Notes: a model not told the origin generated them from the letters alone. Positions 47,735 to 56,589 are shown, counted from the stretch's first letter. The stretch is 64,000 nt of DNA from Actinoplanes campanulatus (GCF_014647795.1 NZ_BMPW01000006.1:248001-312000), one strand, 5' to 3'. Numbers and translations are program-made.

Positions 47735-49146
47735 CATCGGGGGAAGACCGGCTTCGGGCGGCCCAGCCGGTCCAGCTGTTCCCGGAGACGCCGGGCGCCG
47801 TCCGGCAGGAACGGCCCGAGCTCGGTGGCCAGCAGCCGGCAGACGCCGGTCAGGGTGGCCAGCACCGCCTCCCCACCGCCCTTCCACGGCTGTTCCGCCT
47901 CGATCAGCCGGTTCGCCTCGTCGACCACCGAGCAGATCGCACCGGTGGCCGCCCGGAAGTCGAAGTCGTACAGGGCCCGGTCGATCCGCTCCGGCAGGTT
48001 CGTGCACCAGGCGGGTGGCGGGCTCGCGGCGATCTCGCCCCGGGTCAGCGTCAGCGTGCGGCTGACCAGGTTGCCGAGGCCGTTGGCCAGATCGGTGTCG
48101 GAGTGGTGGATCAGGCGCTCGGCGGTGAAGTCGGACTCACCGAGCCGGGCCACGTCGCGGAGCAGCCACCAGCGGACCGCGTCCGTGCCGTACCGGTCGG
48201 TGAGCCCGGCCGGGTCGACCGCGTTGCCGGTGCTCTTGGCGATCTTCGCCCCGTCCACGGTCAGGTAGTCGTGCACCAGCACCGTTGTGGGCAGCGGCAG
48301 CCCGGCCGAGAGCAGCAGGGCCGGCCAGTAGATGGCGTGGAATCGCACGATGCCCTTGCCGATCACGTGCGTACGCTCGCCCGCGCCGTCCCACCAGCGC
48401 CGGTAGTCCGGGCCGCCGCCGCCGTAGCCGAGCGCCGTCACGTAGTTGGCGAGCGCGTCCCACCAGACGTAGACCACCTGGCCGGGGTCACCGGGCACCG
48501 GGATGGCCCAGCCTGCGGCGCGGGCGGCCGGGCGGGAGACGCTGAAATCGGTGAGCCCGGCCCGGACGAACGCCAGCACCTCGTTGCGCCGGGCGGCCGG
48601 CGCGATCCGGATCCGTCCGGACTCCAGGATCTCCAGCAACTGATCGGTGTACCGGGACAGGCGGAAGAACCAGTTCTCCTCGGCCACCGTCTCGGGTCGT
48701 ACCCGGTGCTCGGGGCAGAGCCCGTCGGGCAGCTCCGGTTCGGCATAGAACTGCTCGCAGCCGGGACAGTAGAGACCCTCGTAGCGGCGCCGGTAGAGGT
48801 CTCCGGCCGCCGCGCACTCCCGCCACAACCGCTCGACGCCGGCCCGGTGCCGGGCGTCCGCGCTGGTGCGGATGAAGTCGTCGAAGGACAGGGACAAGGG
48901 TTCGCGCAGGGCCGCGAAACGGGCCGCGTTGCGGTCGACGAACTCGCGGACGTTCACCCCCGCGGCCCGGGCCGCGGTGACGTTCTTGAGCGCGTTGTCG
49001 TCGGTGCCGGTCAGGAAGCGTGCCGGGCGGCCCCGCAGCCGGGCATGCCGGGCCAGCACGTCGGCCTGCACCAGCTCCAGGGCGTGACCCAAATGCGGGG
49101 CGGCGTTCACGTACGGGATCGCGGTCGTCACGTAGAGAGAGTTCAT
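47713..49146 (-). CDS. metG: Methionyl-tRNA synthetase (short form)
   Basis: A 477-residue class I synthetase that charges tRNA-Met. The HIGH-type motif is PHLGHALELVQAD near 17, the zinc knuckle YCPGCEQFY with LCPEH near 125-150, and the KMSKS loop reads DGAKIAKSTGN near 300. The anticodon-binding domain follows but there is no C-terminal tRNA-binding (EMAP-like) extension, so the protein is shorter than many bacterial MetRS. The KIAKS variant and attenuation-type leader fit an auxiliary or specially regulated copy, but whether another metG exists is unknown from this window. The AGGAG Shine-Dalgarno lies 6 bases upstream. Confidence 0.92.
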   Translation of the reverse strand: MNSLYVTTAIPYVNAAPHLGHALELVQADVLARHARLRGRPARFLTGTDDNALKNVTAARAAGVNVREFVDRNAARFAALREPLSLSFDDFIRTSADARHRAGVERLWRECAAAGDLYRRRYEGLYCPGCEQFYAEPELPDGLCPEHRVRPETVAEENWFFRLSRYTDQLLEILESGRIRIAPAARRNEVLAFVRAGLTDFSVSRPAARAAGWAIPVPGDPGQVVYVWWDALANYVTALGYGGGGPDYRRWWDGAGERTHVIGKGIVRFHAIYWPALLLSAGLPLPTTVLVHDYLTVDGAKIAKSTGNAVDPAGLTDRYGTDAVRWWLLRDVARLGESDFTAERLIHHSDTDLANGLGNLVSRTLTLTRGEIAASPPPAWCTNLPERIDRALYDFDFRAATGAICSVVDEANRLIEAEQPWKGGGEAVLATLTGVCRLLATELGPFLPDGARRLREQLDRLGRPKPVFPRWAQRTRR

Positions 49147-49149
49147 GAT

Positions 49150-49184
49150 CGTCTCCTGGGATGGCCCGGTCCGGGCGGGAGACG
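49150..49184 (-). promoter_or_regulatory. Shine-Dalgarno-sequestering hairpin before metG
   Basis: CGTCTCC and GGAGACG pair perfectly, with an inner CCCGG / CCGGG stem. The 3' arm contains most of the AGGAG ribosome-binding site, so the folded form would block metG translation. Confidence 0.6.
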
Positions 49185-49190
49185 GCGAAA

Positions 49191-49214
49191 CCAGGCCCGG
49201 CGGACAGGGCCTGG
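49191..49214 (-). terminator. Terminator-like hairpin in the metG leader
   Basis: A perfect 8-bp stem (CCAGGCCC / GGGCCTGG, 8-base loop) followed by TTTC on the minus strand, 13 bases after the stop of the leader peptide. The short U-run makes termination plausible rather than certain. Confidence 0.6.
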
Positions 49215-49227
49215 TCGCGTGAGGTGG

Positions 49228-49287
49228 TCAGCGCACGGCGAGGAGCCCCGGGGCGGGGCCCATCATCGACTCACGGTGCGGCTGCAT
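49228..49287 (-). CDS. metG leader peptide, 19 codons with Met-Met
   Basis: A small open frame on the minus strand, too short for normal gene finding, reads MQPHRESMMGPAPGLLAVR and stops 81 bases before metG. Three of nineteen residues are Met, and two are adjacent at positions 8-9. A TACCAT -10 ends 6 bases upstream of its ATG, so the transcript should begin at the start codon. Right after the Met codons the RNA can fold (GCCCC / GGGGC). The terminator-like and anti-Shine-Dalgarno hairpins follow. This is the arrangement of ribosome-mediated attenuation, in which starvation for charged tRNA-Met stalls the ribosome and raises metG expression. The mechanism is inferred. Confidence 0.65.
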   Translation of the reverse strand: MQPHRESMMGPAPGLLAVR

Positions 49288-49293
49288 GCGGTT

Positions 49294-49299
49294 ATGGTA
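49294..49299 (-). promoter_or_regulatory. -10 element of the metG leader transcript
   Basis: TACCAT ends 6 bases before the leader-peptide ATG at 49287. Confidence 0.5.
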
Positions 49300-49364
49300 G
49301 GCCGGTCCCCGGGGGAGCGGAAACTCGTTTGGCGGCGGCCCCGGGAGCGTGGTCGGATGCCCGC

Positions 49365-50330
49365 ATGACCGAACTGCCCAGCGGCTGGACCACCCGCCGG
49401 CCCACTCTCGACGACATCCCCGCGATCCTCGAGGTGGTGCACGCCAGCGACATCGCCGCGGTGGGCGAGCCCGATTTCACCAGCGACGAGGTTCGTGAGG
49501 AGCTCATCGCGCCGAACACGGATCTGGACAGGGACTCCTGGCTGGCCCTCGACCCGTCCGGCAAGATCGTCGCTTGGGCGTACCCGTACAACGGGACCGG
49601 CCGGGCCCGGGACATGGCCAACGTCTACTTCTGGCCGGAGATCGGTCTGCCCGCGCTGCGGCCGCTGCTCGCCATGCTGATGGCGCGGATCGCCGAGCGG
49701 GCCCGGGAGTTCGGCCACGAGGTCTACGAGGTCCGGTCCGGGGCCATCCCGGGTGAGGACCACCTGATCGCGGCGCTGACCGACGCCGGTTTCACCTTCC
49801 TCAAGCAGTTCGCCCGGATGCAGATGTCACTCGAGGGCTACTCCCCGGTTGCGCCCGAGCCGCCGGCCGGCGTCACGATCCGCGCGGTGGACTCCGGCGA
49901 CGAGGCCGAGATGCGCCGCTTCCACGCGGTCATCGAGGAGGCCTTCCGGGACTCCGATCACCCCGCGATGGGGTACGACGGCTGGCGCGCCCAGTTCGAG
50001 TCCGAGTCCTCGGTCTCGTTCGACGAGTGGCTCGTCGCCGAGGTGGGCGGGGAGATCGCCGGGGTGCTCCAGTCGGCCGACGGCAGCGGTGACACCGAGG
50101 AGGGCTACGTGAAGTACCTGGCCACCCTCCGTGGCTTCCGCAAGCGCGGGGTGGGCGAGGCGCTGCTGCGGCGGGCTTTCGCCGTCTATGCCGCCAAGGG
50201 CCGCCCGAAGGCCGGGCTCGGCGTCGATCTGGCGAACCCGACCGACGCCGCGAGCCTCTACTTCAAGGTCGGCATGACCCCGCTCTACCGGGCCGATGTG
50301 TACCGGACCGAGATCAAGACGCCCGCCTAG
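49365..50330 (+). CDS. Tandem-domain GNAT N-acetyltransferase
   Basis: A 321-residue protein with two GNAT domains. The N-terminal one (about 8-155) has degenerate acetyl-CoA motifs; the C-terminal one (about 165-318) has the cleaner core, YLATLRGFRKRGVGEALLRRAF, which matches the pyrophosphate-binding motif A (R-x-x-G-x-G/A), then VDLANPTDAASLYFKVGM. The substrate is unknown; similar tandem proteins modify small molecules such as mycothiol precursors, but no such specificity can be claimed here. Its stop overlaps that of the convergent acyltransferase gene within a CTAG palindrome. Confidence 0.85.
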   Translation: MTELPSGWTTRRPTLDDIPAILEVVHASDIAAVGEPDFTSDEVREELIAPNTDLDRDSWLALDPSGKIVAWAYPYNGTGRARDMANVYFWPEIGLPALRPLLAMLMARIAERAREFGHEVYEVRSGAIPGEDHLIAALTDAGFTFLKQFARMQMSLEGYSPVAPEPPAGVTIRAVDSGDEAEMRRFHAVIEEAFRDSDHPAMGYDGWRAQFESESSVSFDEWLVAEVGGEIAGVLQSADGSGDTEEGYVKYLATLRGFRKRGVGEALLRRAFAVYAAKGRPKAGLGVDLANPTDAASLYFKVGMTPLYRADVYRTEIKTPA

Positions 50331-51529
50331 ACCGAGGCGGGGGCCGTTTCGGCCTCTCGCCGGGGCGCCGGCGGCAGCACGCTGCCGCCGGTCTCCCCAC
50401 CGCGGTCCAGCCACCGCTTCGGGGTGTGCTTACGCCACCACTTCTCGGCCGGCTCCTCGACGTACGTGAAGAGCACCCAGCAGATCACGTTGATGACCAC
50501 GGCCATCCCGATCAGGGTGAACAGCACCGAGTCGTTGTCCGGCATCCGGCCGAACTCGTAGGTCGCCAGCCGGCTGATCGCATGGTGAACCAGGTAGAAG
50601 CTGTAGGACCAGAGTCCCAGCGAGACGAGCAGCCGGTTGTTCAGGACGCCCCGGTGCCCCCGCGCCTCACGCTGGAGGAACGCCAGGATGATCAGGGCCG
50701 ACAGGATGCCCACCACCGGCCGCATGGCGAACTCCATCTGGTGTTCGACGACGTCGGAGAACGGCCACCGCTCCTGGTAGTAGAGGTAGGTCCAGCCGAA
50801 CAGGCCGGCCAGCGGTACGACCGGGTGCAGCGGCAGCCGCCAGCCGCGCCGAAGGGCCAGCGCCATGGTCATGCCGAGCAGGAACTCCGGCAGGTACACC
50901 AGCGGGTGGCGCATCACCCAGCGGGCCATGGCGGGTTCGAGGTTCGCGTCGGCGACCCAGTTGACCAGGTACATGCCGAACAGGCCGACCGCTGTGGCGA
51001 CCATCAGCCAGCGGGTCCGCATCCGGTTCGCGAACGGCGCGACCAGCGGGAAGAGCGCGTAGAAGAGCAGCTCGACGCTGAGCGTCCAGGTCACCGGGTT
51101 GCCCGGCAGGGTGGGTGTGACGTCCGGGAACCAGGTCTGCACCAGGAACACCGACGAGATCAGGCCGGGCCAGTCGATGTCCACCTTCGCCGCGATGTAG
51201 AACGCGTAGATGCCCAAGGGGAGGGCCACCAGGTGCACCGGCCAGATCCGGCCGACCCGCCGCCAGTAGAACACCAGGGGGCTCTCCCTCGGCTTGAAGA
51301 CCCACATCATGAGGAAGCCGGAGAGTACGAAGAAGAACGTGACGCCGTGCGCGCCGATGCCCGAGAACGGGAAGATCGTTTCGGACCGACCGAAACCGGT
51401 CTTGCCGCCCAGTCCGGTGAAGTGGTGGGCGAAGACCGCGAAAGCCGCGAAGAACCGCAGGCTGGTCAGGGAATCCAAGCGCTTCGGCAGCGGGGCCGTG
51501 GGGTCGGCCCTGAGGCCTTTCATGAGCAT
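50327..51529 (-). CDS. Membrane acyltransferase (AT3 family)
   Basis: A 400-residue acyltransferase 3-type membrane protein that O-acylates sugars or wall polymers using a cytoplasmic acyl donor. Family landmarks are SLRFFAAFAVFAHHF (with the HH pair), GVTFFFVLSGFLM, YWRRVGRIWPVHL, VTWTLSVELLFY and SLGLWSYSFYLVHHAIS. Ten or so membrane helices are spread over residues 20-365. The start could be ATG at 51529 or 51523. It ends with a charged tail. No partner gene identifies the acceptor. Confidence 0.88.
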   Translation of the reverse strand: MLMKGLRADPTAPLPKRLDSLTSLRFFAAFAVFAHHFTGLGGKTGFGRSETIFPFSGIGAHGVTFFFVLSGFLMMWVFKPRESPLVFYWRRVGRIWPVHLVALPLGIYAFYIAAKVDIDWPGLISSVFLVQTWFPDVTPTLPGNPVTWTLSVELLFYALFPLVAPFANRMRTRWLMVATAVGLFGMYLVNWVADANLEPAMARWVMRHPLVYLPEFLLGMTMALALRRGWRLPLHPVVPLAGLFGWTYLYYQERWPFSDVVEHQMEFAMRPVVGILSALIILAFLQREARGHRGVLNNRLLVSLGLWSYSFYLVHHAISRLATYEFGRMPDNDSVLFTLIGMAVVINVICWVLFTYVEEPAEKWWRKHTPKRWLDRGGETGGSVLPPAPRREAETAPASV

Positions 51530-51597
51530 GTGTGAGATCAGCTTCTGCGAGACGGCGGAAGAGTGACGGAAGTTCGAACAGTAGTACAGCCGTCGAT

Positions 51598-51637
51598 TAG
51601 GCGGTAGGCGAGAACGGTCTCGCCCACCACCCGCCTA
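51598..51637 (-). terminator. Terminator overlapping the end of the cyclotransferase gene
   Basis: Arms TAGGCGG / CCGCCTA and an inner GGCGAGA / TCTCGCC stem. It includes the stop codon. Confidence 0.65.
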
Positions 51638-52096
51638 GATCTCTGGAGAAGCCGTTCCGGTGGGCCGGCCGCGCAGATCGGCGACATAGTCGTCGGGCGC
51701 TCCGGCCTTCTCCGCCGCGTTGGCGATCTCCGACAGGTACCAGGCGGTCGGCAGACCACCCTCGTACCCGGCGAAGACGTAAACCCAGGCGGAGACCTCA
51801 CCGTCGAGCGTCGATACACGCAGGGTGACCTTCTGGTACGCCCCGGCGGTCACGCCCTCGATCTCGTCCAACTGTGACGCGTCCCACGCGTGGACGTCGT
51901 AGACGGAGACGAAGACCCGGTCGCCGGGCGACTCGACTATCGTCGCCACCGCCCCCTCCCAGCCGATTTCTCCCTCACCGGCGAAGGTGAGGCGCCAGCC
52001 TTCGATCCACCCCACGCCGACCATCGGCGAGTGCGGACAGTAGGCCCGCATGCGGGCGGGATCCAGATTCGAGCCATACGCGGCGTAGTGACGCAC
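51635..52096 (-). CDS. Gamma-glutamylcyclotransferase-like protein
   Basis: A 153-residue GGCT/AIG2-like protein. The substrate-binding YGSNLDPARM loop is near residue 6, and the catalytic Glu is probably in LDEIEGVTAGAYQ near 81-93, as in family members where this Glu follows a VYDV strand. It would release 5-oxoproline from gamma-glutamyl dipeptides or act on a related metabolite. The GTG at 52096 is chosen because TATCGT lies 7 bases upstream and the fold begins at once; the longer frame adds only an unrelated leader. Divergent from lpdA. Confidence 0.82.
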   Translation of the reverse strand: MRHYAAYGSNLDPARMRAYCPHSPMVGVGWIEGWRLTFAGEGEIGWEGAVATIVESPGDRVFVSVYDVHAWDASQLDEIEGVTAGAYQKVTLRVSTLDGEVSAWVYVFAGYEGGLPTAWYLSEIANAAEKAGAPDDYVADLRGRPTGTASPEI

Positions 52097-52103
52097 GGCG
52101 ACG

Positions 52104-52109
52104 ACGATA
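52104..52109 (-). promoter_or_regulatory. -10 element of leaderless promoter for the cyclotransferase
   Basis: TATCGT ends 7 bases before the GTG at 52096. Confidence 0.45.
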
Positions 52110-52195
52110 GTCCTAGCGGGCGGTGGTGAGAATATGAGGAGTGCGTGTCGGCACAACTGTTCGGCATTGGGTGCCGCTTTTGGAGGTCTTTAGTC

Positions 52196-53596
52196 GTGAG
52201 TCGGATCGTGATCATCGGTGGGGGACCGGGAGGGTACGAGGCGGCTCTGGTCGCGGCGCAGCTCGGCGCTGACGTCACTCTCGTCGAAGCCGAGGGGCCC
52301 GGTGGAGCCTGTGTGCTGACCGACTGTGTGCCGTCCAAGACGTTCATCGCCAGCTCGGAGGTGGTGACCGGGCTCCGCTACGAGGAGCGCTTCGGGATCC
52401 GGTCGTCCGGCCTGTCCGGGGTCACGGTCGACGCGAAGGCGGTCAACGAGCGGGTCAAGAAGCTGGCCCTCGCCCAATCCGGTGACATCCAGACCAAGCT
52501 GATCAAGGCCGGGGTGGACGTCGTCCGCGGTCGCGCCCGCCTCGGTGAGGACCGGCTCGGGCACACCCATCAGGTGCTGATCACCCCGGAGGGCGGGGAG
52601 ACGTACGCGGTGGAGGCCACCACCGTGCTGCTGGCCACCGGCGCCACCCCGCGGGTGCTGTCGTCGGCCCGCCCGGACGGGCAGCGCATCCTCGACTGGC
52701 GGCAGGTGTGGGACCTCGAGGAACTGCCCAGCCACCTGGTCGTGATCGGTTCCGGTGTGACCGGCGCCGAGTTCGCCAGCGCGTACCTGGCGATGGGCGT
52801 GAAGGTGACGCTCATCTCCAGCCGCGAGCGGGTCATGCCGCACGAGGACGCGGACGCCGCCATGGCGATCGAGCGGGTGTTCCGGGAGCGGGGCATGACG
52901 ATCCTCAGCCAGTCCCGTGGCGACTCGGTGGTGAACACCGGCGACGGGGTCCTGGTCACCCTCTCCGACGGGCGCACCGTCGAGGCGTCACACGCCCTGA
53001 TGGCGGTCGGCGCCATCCCCAACACGTCCGAGCTGGGCCTGCGGGAGTACGGCGTGGACATCTCCGACGGCGGCTACGTGACCGTGGACCGGGTCTCCCG
53101 GACCAACGTGCCGGGCATCTACGCGGCCGGTGACTGCACCGGCGTGCTGCCGCTGGCCAGCGTCGCCGCCATGCAGGGCCGGATCGCGATCTGGCACGCC
53201 ATGGGCGAGGCGGTCGCCCCGCTGCGTCTGCGGACCGTCTCGGCGAACGTCTTCACCGACCCCGAGCTGGCCACCGTCGGCGTCTCCCAGAACGAGGTGG
53301 ACTCCGGCCGTTTCCCGGCCCGCCAGGTGATGCTGCCCCTCACCGGCAACGCCCGCGCCAAGATGGCCGGTCTCCAGGACGGGTTCGTCAAGCTGTTCTG
53401 CCGCCCGGCCACCGGCCAGATCGTCGGCGGCGTCGTGGTGTCACCCAAGGCCAGCGAGCTGATCCTGCCGATCACGATGGCGATCGAGAACAACCTGACC
53501 GTGGATCAGCTGGCCCACACCATCACGATCTATCCGTCGCTCTCCGGCTCGATCGCCGAGGCGGCGCGTCAGCTGATGCAGCACGAGATCCAGTAG
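52196..53596 (+). CDS. lpdA: LpdA-type NAD(P)H quinone dehydrogenase (flavoprotein disulfide reductase)
   Basis: A 466-residue two-dinucleotide-binding flavoprotein. FAD site GGGPGGYEAAL near residue 8; redox motif GGACVLTDCVPSK near 37-49; NAD(P) site IGSGVTGAEFA near 185; second FAD motif GIYAAGDCTG near 305; dimer-interface domain from about 345 with TITIYPSLSGS. The CVPSK region resembles LpdA of Mycobacterium, a quinone reductase rather than a true lipoamide dehydrogenase, although both cysteines of a CxxxxC pair are present here. No acyltransferase partner genes nearby. The GTG start has TGGAGG 9 bases upstream. Its 3' end overlaps dedA by 74 bases. Confidence 0.85.
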   Translation: MSRIVIIGGGPGGYEAALVAAQLGADVTLVEAEGPGGACVLTDCVPSKTFIASSEVVTGLRYEERFGIRSSGLSGVTVDAKAVNERVKKLALAQSGDIQTKLIKAGVDVVRGRARLGEDRLGHTHQVLITPEGGETYAVEATTVLLATGATPRVLSSARPDGQRILDWRQVWDLEELPSHLVVIGSGVTGAEFASAYLAMGVKVTLISSRERVMPHEDADAAMAIERVFRERGMTILSQSRGDSVVNTGDGVLVTLSDGRTVEASHALMAVGAIPNTSELGLREYGVDISDGGYVTVDRVSRTNVPGIYAAGDCTGVLPLASVAAMQGRIAIWHAMGEAVAPLRLRTVSANVFTDPELATVGVSQNEVDSGRFPARQVMLPLTGNARAKMAGLQDGFVKLFCRPATGQIVGGVVVSPKASELILPITMAIENNLTVDQLAHTITIYPSLSGSIAEAARQLMQHEIQ

Positions 53597-54224
53597 CCGG
53601 CCCGTCGGCGGCCGCCTGATCGCGGCCGCCGAAGAGGGCCAGGATCCAGCCGGCCGTGCCGAAGATGAGCGCGGCGGTCGCGGCGACAGCGAAGAGGCGC
53701 CACGCGGACTGGGTGATCGCGGTGCCGCCGAGATGCCCCACCAGCCCGCCGTAGCAGGCCCAGCTCAGCGCGGCCGCCACGTCGTACCCGATGAAGGACT
53801 TGATCGGGTAACCGGACCGGCCGGCGTGATAGCCGGACGCCATCCGGCCGCCCGGGACGAACCGGCAGAGCAGCACCACGAGCGGGCCCGGCCGCCGCAG
53901 GCCACGGGTGAAGCGGGCGGCGGCGCGCCGGGTCTTCGACTCGCTCTCCTCGTTGCGCGGCGCGAACCTGTCCCGCAACGCGCTCAGCCGGGCGCCGGTC
54001 GACCGGCCCAGCACGAAGGCGATGAGGTCACCGGTGAACATGCCGACCGCGCCGACCGCCACCACCGCGGCAAGATCGAGATCTCCGTAGACGGTGAGCG
54101 CTCCGGATGTGATCATGATGGCCTGGGTGGGTACCACCGGCACCAGCGCGTCGACCGCGAGAAACGCGAACAAGGCCAGGTAGGCCCACGCCGGTACCGC
54201 CAACATGGTCAGCATTTCGGTCAT
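53523..54224 (-). CDS. DedA-family membrane protein
   Basis: A 233-residue DedA/SNARE-associated protein. Landmarks are VPVVPTQAIMITSG near the N-terminus, GAVGMFTGDLIAFVLGR, and the family core CRFVPGGRMASGYHAGRSGYP near 120-140; hydrophobic helices continue to about residue 200. Family members act as lipid carriers (undecaprenyl phosphate or phospholipid) or in membrane homeostasis; which applies is unknown. The last ~35 residues are a basic tail encoded opposite the end of lpdA. The ATG at 54224 has GAGG upstream; GTG at 54236 is also possible. Confidence 0.85.
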   Translation of the reverse strand: MTEMLTMLAVPAWAYLALFAFLAVDALVPVVPTQAIMITSGALTVYGDLDLAAVVAVGAVGMFTGDLIAFVLGRSTGARLSALRDRFAPRNEESESKTRRAAARFTRGLRRPGPLVVLLCRFVPGGRMASGYHAGRSGYPIKSFIGYDVAAALSWACYGGLVGHLGGTAITQSAWRLFAVAATAALIFGTAGWILALFGGRDQAAADGPATGSRAASADAPPRRSSRRATDRS

Positions 54225-54366
54225 AGGTCGGGCCACCTCGCGGCTTTCAGGACTCCCGGCATTGTGCGTGAACCCGCCTGAGAGTGCGCTGTGTTCAGAA
54301 CGCGCTCCCGCCGGGCACGGTCCGTCGTGATGCCGGACACGCTACGGCGAGAAGCCACCCTTGCGC

Positions 54367-54514
54367 GCCCGCTTTTCGCGGGCGGCCGATCCCCGGCGTA
54401 CGGTGGGATCGGCCCCGCCGCACGACGGCGCGCGGCCGCGGGCCGTCGGTAGGTCCCGTATCGACGGCCCGCTCCCGGGAAACCCCGGGCACCTCCCTCC
54501 CGGGAAGCCCCGGG
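54367..54514. repeat. Array of five perfect stem-loops
   Basis: In order: GCCCGC / GCGGGC (54367-54383); GGCCGATCCC / GGGATCGGCC (54384-54414); CGGGCCGTCG / CGACGGCCCG (54439-54471); CCCGGG-AAAC-CCCGGG (54474-54489); CCCGGG-AAGC-CCCGGG (54499-54514). They fill most of the 329-base gap between dedA and the end of accA, where no gene is seen. The last ones may terminate accA; the number is unusual. Confidence 0.7.
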
Positions 54515-54553
54515 CCCCTCCAGAGAACGCCACAGGCGGCGAACCCGTGACGG

Positions 54554-56299
54554 CTAGTCGATCGCGCAGATCACCGTGCCGGCGGTCACCGTGGCGCCCG
54601 GCTCCACGGACAGGCCCGCCACCGTGCCGGCCTTGTGCGCCTGCAACGGCTGCTCCATCTTCATGGCCTCGATCACCACGATGGTGTCGCCCTCGGCCAC
54701 CTCGTCACCGTTCTGCACGGCGACCTTCACGATGGTGCCCTGCATCGGCGCGGTCAGACTGCCGCCGCTGACCCGGGTCTGCGCGCCGCCGCCGCGGGGA
54801 CGGGACGCACTGCGCTTGGGGGCCGCGGGCCCCGTACCGGAGAAAAGGGTCTTGGGAAGCCGCACCTCGATGCGCCGACCGCCCACCTCGACCACGACGG
54901 TCTCGCGCTCGCCCGTCTCCTCGGCCGGCGCGGCGGGCGTGCTGAACGGCTGCACCTCGTTGACCCACTCGGTCTCGATCCAGCGGGTGTGCACCGTGAA
55001 CGGCTCGCCGGTGAACGCCTCGTCCCGCACCACCGCGCGATGGAACGGCAGCACCGTGGCGATCCCCTCGATCACCGTCTCGTCCAGCACCCGGCGGGCC
55101 CGCTCCAGCGCCTCGGCCCGGCTCGCGCCCGTCACGATGATCTTCGCGAGCATCGAGTCGAAGTTGCCGCCGATCACACCGCCCTGCTCGACCCCCGAAT
55201 CGACCCGCACACCCGGCCCGGACGGCCAGGTCAGCGCGGTGACCGTGCCCGGCGCCGGCAGGAAGTTGCGACCCGCGTCCTCGCCGTTGATCCGGAACTC
55301 GATCGAATGGCCGCGCGGCGCCGGGTCCTCGGTGAACGGCAGCGGCTCGCCCGCCGCGATCCGGAACTGCTCGCGCACCAGGTCGATGCCGGTGGTCTCC
55401 TCGCTGACCGGGTGCTCCACCTGGAGCCGCGTGTTCACCTCCAGGAACGAGATCGTCCCGTCCTGGCCCACCAGATACTCCACCGTGCCGGCGCCGTGAT
55501 AACCGGCCTCCCGGCAGATCGCCTTCGCGCTGTCGTGGATCTTCTGTCGCTGGTCATCGCTCAGGAACGGCGCCGGCGCCTCCTCGACCAGCTTCTGGTG
55601 ACGGCGCTGCAACGAGCAGTCCCGGGTGCCGACCACCACCACGTTGCCGTGCGTGTCCGCCAGAACCTGCGCCTCCACATGCCGGGGCCGGTCCAGGTAG
55701 CGCTCCACGAAACACTCGCCACGACCGAAAGCGGCCACCGCCTCGCGGGTCGCGCTCTCGAACAGCGCCGGGATCTCCTCGATCGTCCGGGCCACCTTCA
55801 GCCCCCGGCCACCACCGCCGAACGCCGCCTTGATCGCCACCGGCAGGCCGTGCTCCTGCGCGAACGCGACGATCTCGGCCGCGTCCGCGACCGGCTCGGG
55901 GGTGCCCGGCACCAGCGGCGCGCCCGCACGCTGCGCGATGTGCCGCGCGGTCACCTTGTCACCCAGGTCACGGATCGACTCCGGTGAAGGACCGATCCAG
56001 ATCAAACCCGCATCCAGTACGGCCTGCGCGAACTCGGCGTTCTCGGAGAGGAAGCCGTAGCCCGGGTGGATCGCGTCGGCCCCGCTGCGGGCCGCGATCC
56101 CCAGGACCTTGTCGATGCGGAGATAGGTGTCCGCGGCGGTCTCACCGTCCAGCGCGAAGGCCTCGTCGGCCGCCCGCGTGTGTGGCGCGTCCCGGTCGCT
56201 GTCGGCGTAGATGGCGACGCTAGTGAGGCCGGCGTCCTTGCAGGCCCGGATTACCCGGAGGGCGATCTCGCCGCGATTGGCGATCAATATCTTCCGCAC
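54554..56299 (-). CDS. accA: Acyl-CoA carboxylase alpha subunit (biotin carboxylase plus BCCP)
   Basis: A 581-residue biotin-dependent carboxylase subunit. The biotin carboxylase domain (1-445) has [16 protein letters not shown], the ATP loop GGGGRGLKV near 165, and [14 protein letters not shown] near 288. The C-terminal biotin carrier domain has the EAMKMEQP biotinylation site near 548. In actinomycetes this subunit serves acetyl- and propionyl-CoA carboxylases with a separate beta subunit and the small epsilon subunit. Here maf is upstream and accE lies 4 kb away. GTG start with TAGGCT 7 bases upstream, so leaderless. The gene name is the actinomycete usage, not that of E. coli AccA. Confidence 0.92.
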   Translation of the reverse strand: MRKILIANRGEIALRVIRACKDAGLTSVAIYADSDRDAPHTRAADEAFALDGETAADTYLRIDKVLGIAARSGADAIHPGYGFLSENAEFAQAVLDAGLIWIGPSPESIRDLGDKVTARHIAQRAGAPLVPGTPEPVADAAEIVAFAQEHGLPVAIKAAFGGGGRGLKVARTIEEIPALFESATREAVAAFGRGECFVERYLDRPRHVEAQVLADTHGNVVVVGTRDCSLQRRHQKLVEEAPAPFLSDDQRQKIHDSAKAICREAGYHGAGTVEYLVGQDGTISFLEVNTRLQVEHPVSEETTGIDLVREQFRIAAGEPLPFTEDPAPRGHSIEFRINGEDAGRNFLPAPGTVTALTWPSGPGVRVDSGVEQGGVIGGNFDSMLAKIIVTGASRAEALERARRVLDETVIEGIATVLPFHRAVVRDEAFTGEPFTVHTRWIETEWVNEVQPFSTPAAPAEETGERETVVVEVGGRRIEVRLPKTLFSGTGPAAPKRSASRPRGGGAQTRVSGGSLTAPMQGTIVKVAVQNGDEVAEGDTIVVIEAMKMEQPLQAHKAGTVAGLSVEPGATVTAGTVICAID

Positions 56300-56306
56300 G
56301 GGGTAG

Positions 56307-56312
56307 AGCCTA
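56307..56312 (-). promoter_or_regulatory. -10 element of leaderless accA promoter
   Basis: TAGGCT ends 7 bases before the GTG at 56299. Confidence 0.5.
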
Positions 56313-56452
56313 ACGGTTCCTCAGGTAGTTCCGCCGTGATCGATCTTCACTGTTCTGCAACGTTCCCGGGCTGTGGAAATCCGCCGCTAAGTTAGTCCCG
56401 ATTCGTCTACCGGGCCGCGCCTCACCCACGGCCCGGAGCCGGCCCGATCGCT

Positions 56453-56484
56453 CCTGCTCTCACACCGCCCTGCTCTCACACCGC
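56453..56484. repeat. Two tandem copies of a 16-bp unit
   Basis: CCTGCTCTCACACCGC occurs twice without a gap in the 454-base space between accA and maf. The space has no supportable gene. Confidence 0.7.
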
Positions 56485-56589
56485 GCGGCTGAGCATGGCC
56501 GGTCCGATCGTTCTGTTCGACCGTCCGAACGGGGCGCGGCGTGTGACTTTGCCGGCCATTCCCGCCAACCGTCCGCTTCCGGCCCTGGC

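Noticed and set aside
49147-49330. T-box or SAM riboswitch upstream of metG
   Set aside because: No T-box AGGGUGGNACCGCG-type core or SAM-box junctions are present. The leader peptide with Met-Met and hairpins explains the region better.
54367-54514. CRISPR array
   Set aside because: The repeats are short palindromes of different sequence without uniform spacers and there are no cas genes in the window.
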